From assembly GCA_016213135.1 (NCBI GenBank), contig JACRBQ010000013.1, forward strand, positions 1 to 54,375: 54,375 nt of DNA, in the 5' to 3' direction. This stretch comes from Chloroflexota bacterium (GTDB taxonomy: Bacteria > Chloroflexota > Anaerolineae > Anaerolineales > VGOW01). The notes under the pieces were generated by a model. It did not search any database, was not told the DNA's origin, and saw only the letters and a program-made list of their open reading frames with translations. Below, piece by piece: positions 48,911 through 54,375 of this stretch (its first letter is position 1; every line of letters begins with the position of its first letter). A program made the position numbers and the translations under genes.

Positions 48911-50863
48911 CTAAAAGGGCGTCGTTTTTGCGGCTCGGGCCGCGGGCACGGGGGACTCTTCCGGCTTGTATTTGGGCAACACCACGGTAAACAGCGACCC
49001 TTCACCCGGTTTGGATTCCACCCAGATGCGGCCGCCATGGTTTTCGACAATGGATTTGACGATGGACAACCCCAGCCCGGTGCCGGGCACGTTCTCAGGC
49101 ACGCCTTTGGCGCGGTAGAACTTGTCGAAGATATACGGCTGGTCGGCCAGGGCAATGCCCACGCCGCTATCCTGCACCATCAGAATTTCCTGATCTTCCG
49201 TCTCTTGCACCATCACCATAATGGCCCCGCCTTCGGGCGTGTATTTGATGGCGTTGTCGAGCAGGTTGGATGCCACCTGCCGCAGGCGGATGGGGTTGCC
49301 GTACACGGGCGGCGGCGTGGGCGGCAGCTTGGTCGCCAGCTTCTGTTTTTTGGCTTCGGCCCGGTTGCTCAACCCCTCCACGGCGTAGCGCACCACCAGC
49401 GACAGGTTCACCGCTTCCTTCTGGGTATCGAAGCCCGCCTCCACCCGCCCGAGGTCCAGCAGATCGGTGATGAGCGAGGTGATGGCGTTGACGCTGTAGC
49501 GCACCCGGCGCACGAAATCGGTTTGCTGGTCGTTGAGCGGCCCCACGCGGGCCAGCAATTCCACGTAACCCAAAATGGCGGTGAGCGGCGAGCGCAGATC
49601 GTGCGACACCGTGGTCACAAAATCGCTCTTGATGCGATCCAGTTGCTTGAGGTGGGTGATGTCCTGCATCACCACGGCGCGGCCAATGCCGGCAATGGGC
49701 GTGAGGTGGGCGTTGAGCACTCGGCCATCGTCGAGCGTCAACTCGGCGCGGGAGGTGTGCACAGCCACGTGCGCCAGCAGGCCGCGCAGGTCGTTGTTGT
49801 TTACGAGATTGCCCAGCGACTGGTTTTCTACATTGGCCCCGTCGAGGTTAAACGCTGCGCGGGCGGCGCGGTTGATTAGCACGATGCGATTGGCGTCGTC
49901 CACCACCACCACACCGTCTTCCGTCTCCTGAAGAATGGCGTCCAACTTGGCCCGTTCTGCGTCGGAGCGGGAATAGGCCTGGGCGTTTTCAATGGCAACG
50001 GCGGCAAAGTCGGCCAACACCGCCAACGGGGCCTTGTCGGCCTCGGTGAAGGTCCGGCCCCCCTGTTGCCGGTTATCCACCCCCAGCACACCCAGCACGC
50101 GGCCGTGCATCCGCAGGGGCATATAGATGAGCGAATGCACCAGGTAGGCTGTTTTGATTTTCGTGGGAGAGTCCACTCCGAGGATCACCGGTTGGCCGGT
50201 GCGGATCACCTGCCCGGCGAGGCTGTCTTCGGAGCGCAGGCGGAACGTGCGCACAAACTGGTCGTCGAAGTTGCGCGCGGCGCGCATGAGCAGTTCGCCG
50301 GTGTGTTCGTCCAGCAGCAGCAAACTGCCCTCCTCGGCGCCGGTGAGGCTCACCGCCGCCTCCACCACGCGGCTCAACACCTTGTCCAGATCGAGCGAAG
50401 AGGTGAGCGTGCGGCCAACGGCCTGCAATGTTTCCAGTTGGCGCACCTTCTTCTCAAGCATCAGCGTGGCCGTGCCGAGGCTGCGCGCCGCCGGCGGCGG
50501 CGCCAAAGCCTGGCGGATGGCCGCCAGGACATCGTCGGCATCCACCGGCTTGGCCAGGAATGCGGTCACGCCGGCTTTCAAAGCCCGGGCGGATAATTCC
50601 TTTGAGCTTTCGGCGCTCATCAAAATGAAGGGGGGGCGTTTGCCGGCGGCGGCCAGGGCGGCGTGCAAGGCCAGCCCGGTGAGGCCGGGCATTTGCATGT
50701 CGCTGAGGATGAGGTCCGGCAAACGCTCCTGGGCCAGCCGCAGGGCCGTTTCGCCATCGTTGGCCGTGACGACAGAGTAGCCCGCCGGGCGCAGCACCAC
50801 GTCGGCCAGAAAATCGCGAACTTCGCGAGCATCGTCCACCAGCAGAATCCGTTCGCCGCTCAC
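48911..50863 (-). CDS. Receiver-GAF-PAS histidine kinase
   Basis: This 650-residue soluble signalling protein starts with a receiver domain (acidic DD at 10-11, phosphoacceptor Asp55 in LILSDMQMPG, Lys105 in AKPV). A GAF domain (about 145-295), a PAS domain (about 303-400, VVVVDDANRIVLINRAA) and a HisKA/HATPase kinase core follow, with His421 in VSHDLRSPLTAILGY, N-box NLLDNAIKY, DSGVGI and GTGLGLSIVKS. All catalytic motifs are intact. With no membrane helix it should sense cytoplasmic signals and pass phosphate, perhaps to the response regulator at 53501-54112. It lies 114 nt after the inactive-looking relative at 50978-52153, with a palindromic element between. Confidence 0.92.
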   Translation of the reverse strand: MSGERILLVDDAREVRDFLADVVLRPAGYSVVTANDGETALRLAQERLPDLILSDMQMPGLTGLALHAALAAAGKRPPFILMSAESSKELSARALKAGVTAFLAKPVDADDVLAAIRQALAPPPAARSLGTATLMLEKKVRQLETLQAVGRTLTSSLDLDKVLSRVVEAAVSLTGAEEGSLLLLDEHTGELLMRAARNFDDQFVRTFRLRSEDSLAGQVIRTGQPVILGVDSPTKIKTAYLVHSLIYMPLRMHGRVLGVLGVDNRQQGGRTFTEADKAPLAVLADFAAVAIENAQAYSRSDAERAKLDAILQETEDGVVVVDDANRIVLINRAARAAFNLDGANVENQSLGNLVNNNDLRGLLAHVAVHTSRAELTLDDGRVLNAHLTPIAGIGRAVVMQDITHLKQLDRIKSDFVTTVSHDLRSPLTAILGYVELLARVGPLNDQQTDFVRRVRYSVNAITSLITDLLDLGRVEAGFDTQKEAVNLSLVVRYAVEGLSNRAEAKKQKLATKLPPTPPPVYGNPIRLRQVASNLLDNAIKYTPEGGAIMVMVQETEDQEILMVQDSGVGIALADQPYIFDKFYRAKGVPENVPGTGLGLSIVKSIVENHGGRIWVESKPGEGSLFTVVLPKYKPEESPVPAARAAKTTPF

Positions 50864-50906
50864 GTGGTTTGCCTTCTATCCTTCGCTACAGCAAATTGTT
50901 TATTCA

Positions 50907-50972
50907 AGGTGACTGTCACGGGGCGGCCTGTGCGCCGAGTTTTCATGATTTACAGCCCCGTGACAGTCACCT
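50907..50972. repeat. Palindromic element with 18-bp perfect inverted repeats
   Basis: AGGTGACTGTCACGGGGC (50907-50924) and its exact reverse complement (50955-50972) enclose 30 nt between the two signalling genes. Each arm itself contains the palindrome GTGACTGTCAC. It looks like a small mobile palindromic element or a structured RNA; it could also uncouple the two genes. Confidence 0.75.
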
Positions 50973-50977
50973 ATAGT

Positions 50978-52153
50978 TCAGGCAGACGGTTTTGCCGAGA
51001 AGATCGCTTCGAGCACCCGGGTTGCGCCGTCCAGCTTTTCGGCGGCCAGCTTGAGGTGGCCGCGCAGCCGGTTGTTGAGCTTGCTGCTGTCCTCGGCCAA
51101 CGCCAGTTCGACGTATTGCTGGGCCGCCCCCAGCGGCACTCGCAGGTCGGCCCCCAGTTTTTCAATCAATTCATCCTTCTCTTTTTGGCCGGCCTTCAAT
51201 TCATCGTACGCCTGCTGAAAAGATCGGGCGCGGCTTTCGAGCACCTGAAACAGCCGCACGTTCACAATGGCAATGGAGGCGTAATCGCTCACTGCGCCGA
51301 GCAAAGTCTGGTGCCGGTCGTTGAACGGTTTGGCCGCCGCGTTGGCCACGGTGAGCACGCCCACCGTTTGCTCGCGCGCCCGGATGGGCGCGACCAGCGC
51401 CGCTTTGGCCACCTGCGAAATCTTGAATTGATTCATCCCCGGGCCGGTGATGTTGAGCGGCTCGCCCGACATCATCACCAGCGGCGCCAACCCGTCGTCC
51501 CAGGGCTGGCGCAGCGGCACGCGCACCGGCAGGTTTTTGGAGGCGTGCATCGTCAACTGGCCGGTGGTTTCATCGGCCAGCAGCAGCCACCCCATGTTGG
51601 CCCCGGTGACAAACAGCGCGCTCTCCACCAGCCGGTTGAACAACAGGCCCACATCGCTCAGATTGGTCACTGCTTTGCCCAGGCCCGAAAGAGCCGTCGT
51701 CTCTTTCAACCGCTGTTCCATATCGGCGTTGGCTTGCGTGAGCTGCTGCTGCAATTGCGCCCGTTCGCGCCGCATGCGGCTCTCGCCGATCACCCGATCC
51801 ATCACCGTCACAATCTCCGCTTCGCGCAGTGGTCGCACCAAATAGTCGCGCGCGCCCAGCCGGAACGCGGCCAGCGCCTGCGCTTCGCCTCCCGCCGGCG
51901 CGATGACGATGATGGGGGCTTCGAACCCCTGGGCGCGCAGAGCGGTGAGCAGGTCTCGGCCCGAAAAGCCTCGCAAGCTCAGGCTCACAATCAGCGCATC
52001 GGGGGAGGTCTTGCCGGCCTGCTGAATCGCGGCCCCGCCGTCGGTGACCGGGATCACCTGATAGCCCAGCGGCCCCAAAACCTGTTTGGCGAGCAGGTCC
52101 AGGGAACTGAGGTCGTCGTCGACGACCAGCACTTTGTCGGCAAGTTTAGGCAT
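50978..52153 (-). CDS. Pseudo-receiver/GAF protein with a kinase-like dimerisation domain lacking His
   Basis: This 391-residue protein has a receiver-like N-terminus (VVDDD at 10-14), but the phosphoacceptor position is Ser57 (IVSLSLRG in place of LLDLxMP), the conserved Thr/Ser is Ala85 and the conserved Lys is Arg107. A coiled linker and a GAF domain (about 165-300) follow. The last 70 residues match a HisKA dimerisation domain (KDELIEKLGADLRVPLGAAQQYVELAL) with Ala335 where the phosphorylated His should be, and no ATPase domain follows. It can probably bind partners and a ligand but not take part in phosphotransfer. It likely regulates the adjacent kinase. A TATCAT box lies 11 nt before the ATG. 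Confidence 0.85.
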   Translation of the reverse strand: MPKLADKVLVVDDDLSSLDLLAKQVLGPLGYQVIPVTDGGAAIQQAGKTSPDALIVSLSLRGFSGRDLLTALRAQGFEAPIIVIAPAGGEAQALAAFRLGARDYLVRPLREAEIVTVMDRVIGESRMRRERAQLQQQLTQANADMEQRLKETTALSGLGKAVTNLSDVGLLFNRLVESALFVTGANMGWLLLADETTGQLTMHASKNLPVRVPLRQPWDDGLAPLVMMSGEPLNITGPGMNQFKISQVAKAALVAPIRAREQTVGVLTVANAAAKPFNDRHQTLLGAVSDYASIAIVNVRLFQVLESRARSFQQAYDELKAGQKEKDELIEKLGADLRVPLGAAQQYVELALAEDSSKLNNRLRGHLKLAAEKLDGATRVLEAIFSAKPSA

Positions 52154-52215
52154 GAGCGTTCAGAATGATAACACGGGCCACGGACCAGTCGCAATAAGAC
52201 GAAGGAATAAGGCGG

Positions 52216-53448
52216 CTACTCGCCGATCCATTCGACGATGGTGGCCTCGCCCTGCCCCACTCCCACGCACAACGTCGCCAGCCCGTAATACGGGCGGCGC
52301 TCGGCAGGGGCGCGGCGCTTCATTTCGTGAGCGAGCGTGCAAACCAGCCGCGCCCCCGAGCAGCCCAGCGGATGCCCCAGGGCAATGGCGCCGCCGTTCA
52401 CGTTGGTGACATCGTGCCGGAAGCCCGCCTCTTGCATCACGGCCAGCGACTGCACCGCAAAGGCCTCGTTCAATTCGATCAGGCCGATGTCGTCGATGGT
52501 GAGGCCGGCGCGGGCCAGCGCTTTGCGCGTGGCCGGAATGGGACCAAGCCCCATGGTGCGCGGTTCCACTCCGGCGGCTGCCGAAGCCACCACCCGGGCC
52601 ATGGGTTTCAGCCCCAGCGCCCCGGCTTTGGCCCCGGACATGAGTAGCACGGCCGCCGCGCCGTCGTTGAGGCCGGAGGAGTTGCCCGCCGTGACGCTGC
52701 CGCCCTGGCGAAACGCCGGCTTGAGTTTGGCCAATGAGTCCATCGACGTATCGGGGCGGGGATGCTCGTCGCGGCTCACCAGCACCGGATCGCCTTTGGG
52801 CTGAGGGGCGGGCACGGGCACAATCTCTTCGGCAAACTTGCCGCTTTCGATGGCGGCCACCGCGCGGCGATGGCTTTCCAACGCAAAGGCATCCTGCTGC
52901 CGGCGGGTGATGGTTTTGAAAGCCGGCAACTCGGACACGTTCTCGGCGGTCTCGCCCATCGAGTCGTTGCCAACCAGGGCCTTGAGTTTGGGGTTGGGGT
53001 ATCGCCAGCCGAGTGTGGTGTCCCACAGGGTGGCGTTGCCGAAGGCAAACGGCGATTCGGTCTTGGGCACGGAATAGGGGGCGCGGGTCATGCTCTCCAC
53101 GCCGCCGGCCACGTACACCTCGCCCTCGCCCGCTTTGATGGCCCGCGCCGCCGCGTTGAGGGCGGCCAGGCCCGAGGCGCACAGTCGGTTGAAAGTGACC
53201 GCGGCCACGTCCACCGGCAGCCCGGCCAGCAGCACAGCCATGCGGGCCACGTTGCGGTTATCTTCTCCGGCCTGGTTGGCGCACCCCAGATAGACTTCCT
53301 CCACCAGCGCCGGGTCCACGCCGGAGCGGCGCAACACTTCGGCAATCACCAGCGCGGCCATGTCATCGGGGCGAACGGATTTCAACGCCCCGGCATGGCG
53401 GCCAATGGGCGTGCGGACGGCGTTGATAATGACGGCTTCAGGCATCAT
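52216..53448 (-). CDS. Thiolase (acetyl-CoA C-acyltransferase)
   Basis: This 410-residue enzyme makes or cleaves 3-ketoacyl-CoA in fatty-acid degradation or acetoacetyl-CoA formation. Thiolase signatures are complete: start [19 protein letters not shown], nucleophilic Cys in [18 protein letters not shown], the [11 protein letters not shown] motif, [19 protein letters not shown] with the catalytic His, and a late Cys in [11 protein letters not shown]. Two ATG codons in tandem (53448 and 53445) offer the start. Length and the PcaF-like [16 protein letters not shown] segment suggest a degradative acyltransferase, but chain-length preference is open. It stands alone among signalling genes. Confidence 0.94.
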   Translation of the reverse strand: MMPEAVIINAVRTPIGRHAGALKSVRPDDMAALVIAEVLRRSGVDPALVEEVYLGCANQAGEDNRNVARMAVLLAGLPVDVAAVTFNRLCASGLAALNAAARAIKAGEGEVYVAGGVESMTRAPYSVPKTESPFAFGNATLWDTTLGWRYPNPKLKALVGNDSMGETAENVSELPAFKTITRRQQDAFALESHRRAVAAIESGKFAEEIVPVPAPQPKGDPVLVSRDEHPRPDTSMDSLAKLKPAFRQGGSVTAGNSSGLNDGAAAVLLMSGAKAGALGLKPMARVVASAAAGVEPRTMGLGPIPATRKALARAGLTIDDIGLIELNEAFAVQSLAVMQEAGFRHDVTNVNGGAIALGHPLGCSGARLVCTLAHEMKRRAPAERRPYYGLATLCVGVGQGEATIVEWIGE

Positions 53449-53500
53449 GGTAAGTTTCCCTGCGGCGCGCCCTGCCGGCGGGCACGGGCCGCGCTGTGGC

Positions 53501-54112
53501 TCAAAGCGCTCGCATCACTTTTACCAGCGCAGCCAACTCGCGCTGGATCTCGTCATATTCTTCCTGCGTTTCCTCCAGCAGGCGGCTGTACGTGCCGCGC
53601 TCATGCTCCGGCAGGCCGGCCAGTTGCTGCCGGCCGCGAGTCAGTTGATGGCCCTTGTGCTGGAGTTTCGTCTCCAGGCGCTCGCGGTAGCCCATATAAA
53701 AGTCGTTGTCCGACAACACCGGGCGAATTGATTGCCCGGTGACGGCGTCGGCCACCGCCGCCACCAGATCGTCCACTTCCACCGGCTTGGGCAAAAACCG
53801 GGTGGCGCCGGCGCTCAACCCAAACCGTTCGTCTTCAGCCGACACATAGGTGGCCGAGAGCAGGATGACGGGAATGCCGGCGGTTTTCGGGTTGGAGCGC
53901 AGCCGGTGCGTGAGCAAAAAGCCGTCCATGCGGGGCATCAGCACGTCGGTGATCACCACGGCCGGTTTCTGTTGGGCCATCACTTCGAGGGCTTCCACGC
54001 CATCGGCAGCGGTGAGCACCAGATAGCCGCGCAGCTTGAGCTGAAGCCGGATCAGCTCGCGCACTGCCGGAACATCTTCGACGATCAACAATGGGCCGGT
54101 TTGGGTTGTCAC
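53501..54112 (-). CDS. Single-domain response regulator with a coiled-coil tail
   Basis: This 203-residue protein has an intact receiver domain: acidic ED at 12-13, phosphoacceptor Asp56 in [13 protein letters not shown], Ser86 in LLSAT and Lys109 in LPKPV. The C-terminal 70 residues ([14 protein letters not shown] ... [17 protein letters not shown]) are charged helices with no DNA-binding domain, so it should act through protein contacts. It could take phosphate from the hybrid kinase at 48911-50863. The GTG at 54112 is the likely start; a minus-strand TACAAT lies about 55 nt upstream. Confidence 0.88.
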   Translation of the reverse strand: MTTQTGPLLIVEDVPAVRELIRLQLKLRGYLVLTAADGVEALEVMAQQKPAVVITDVLMPRMDGFLLTHRLRSNPKTAGIPVILLSATYVSAEDERFGLSAGATRFLPKPVEVDDLVAAVADAVTGQSIRPVLSDNDFYMGYRERLETKLQHKGHQLTRGRQQLAGLPEHERGTYSRLLEETQEEYDEIQRELAALVKVMRAL

Positions 54113-54375
54113 AACGGGGCATCCTCATTCGCGCGGCGGGCAGTCCTTCGCCCGGCATCGTTCGATGATTGTAGACGGGGGGGAAACGGGCGTCAAGTGT
54201 GCGGGCGCTTTTGGTGGTGGGCTCTTCCGGGTTTAACGGGAAACCAGTGATGTGTCATGCTGAGTAACCCAAACGGCGGGGCCGCCTGCCTTGCGGCAGA
54301 AACTTGTAAGTCAAGTAGGTGTAGGATATTGGGTAGACGCCCGACAAGCTAAGACCGATCGCGCACTGGTGCGCA
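54113..54375. other. Gene-free window end, possible edge of a mobile element
   Basis: No convincing coding frame is present. The string GGCTCTTCCGGGTTTAACGG at about 54220 recalls the GGCTCTTC-type ends of ISL3-family insertion sequences, but the other end and any transposase lie outside the window. GCGCA-CTGG-TGCGC near the last bases forms a short hairpin. Confidence 0.3.

Noticed and set aside
54113..54375. Gene or rRNA start at the right edge
   Set aside because: No frame or conserved RNA sequence was recognised; only a weak similarity to ISL3-type ends.

Overview
The window looks like a chromosomal segment of a Chloroflexota bacterium, most like an Anaerolineae-type lineage and quite possibly a metagenome-derived genome. 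This is an inference. It rests on the GC-rich codon use, the ChvE/GguAB-type sugar transporter, GT39-like membrane glycosyltransferases with C-terminal beta-sandwich tails, Uma2, DUF47/Pit and V4R proteins, lipoproteins with Thr/Pro-rich linkers, and many start codons preceded by a -10 box at only 6-8 nt (leaderless-type promoters). No rRNA, tRNA or CRISPR array was found.

Layout. 1-7448: a six-gene sugar operon. A 5'-truncated ChvE-like binding protein, GguA-like ATPase and GguB-like permease are followed by a second module: a binding lipoprotein, a permease, and a fusion of one RbsA-like ATPase domain to a NarL/DegS-type histidine kinase. The fused ATPase domain keeps its ATP-binding Walker A but has lost the signature Gly, the catalytic Glu and the switch His. 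This second module looks like a transporter turned into a sugar sensor and is the most interesting item in the window. 7449-11409: a scrambled stretch with a pckA 3' fragment, an arginase-family gene without a clear start, a dead type III methyltransferase remnant, and a membrane-protein gene split by a 1.48-kb insertion sequence whose target-site duplication is still readable. 11410-15889: a PadR regulator with its own palindromic operator, three paralogous membrane proteins and an ICMT-like methyltransferase. 15953-22906: aroQ, an aminotransferase, a MOSC-like protein, the DUF47/Pit phosphate system and a GT39-like glycosyltransferase. 22991-27982: a TetR regulator divergent from a methyltransferase/ABC exporter operon. 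28233-31035: murJ and a nucleotidyltransferase/toxin-antitoxin cassette lying between two copies of the murJ 3' end. 31067-38974: Uma2, a metallopeptidase lipoprotein, a glycoside hydrolase, two membrane glycosyltransferases and a V4R protein. 39032-46140: pyrD, a lipoprotein, an ApaLI-like restriction-modification pair, an esterase, a RelE-type toxin-antitoxin pair, recF and rsmG. 46405-54112: a class A penicillin-binding protein, a hybrid histidine kinase, a receiver/kinase-like protein that has lost its phosphorylation residues, a thiolase and a response regulator.

A recurring feature is dispersed non-coding repeat DNA that has entered genes in frame: degenerate tandem heptamers at ten or so places, C/G-rich hairpin elements, and a Ser/Thr-type repeat. 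At two convergent gene pairs (V4R/pyrD and recF/rsmG) a repeat-built hairpin supplies the TGA stop codons of both genes.
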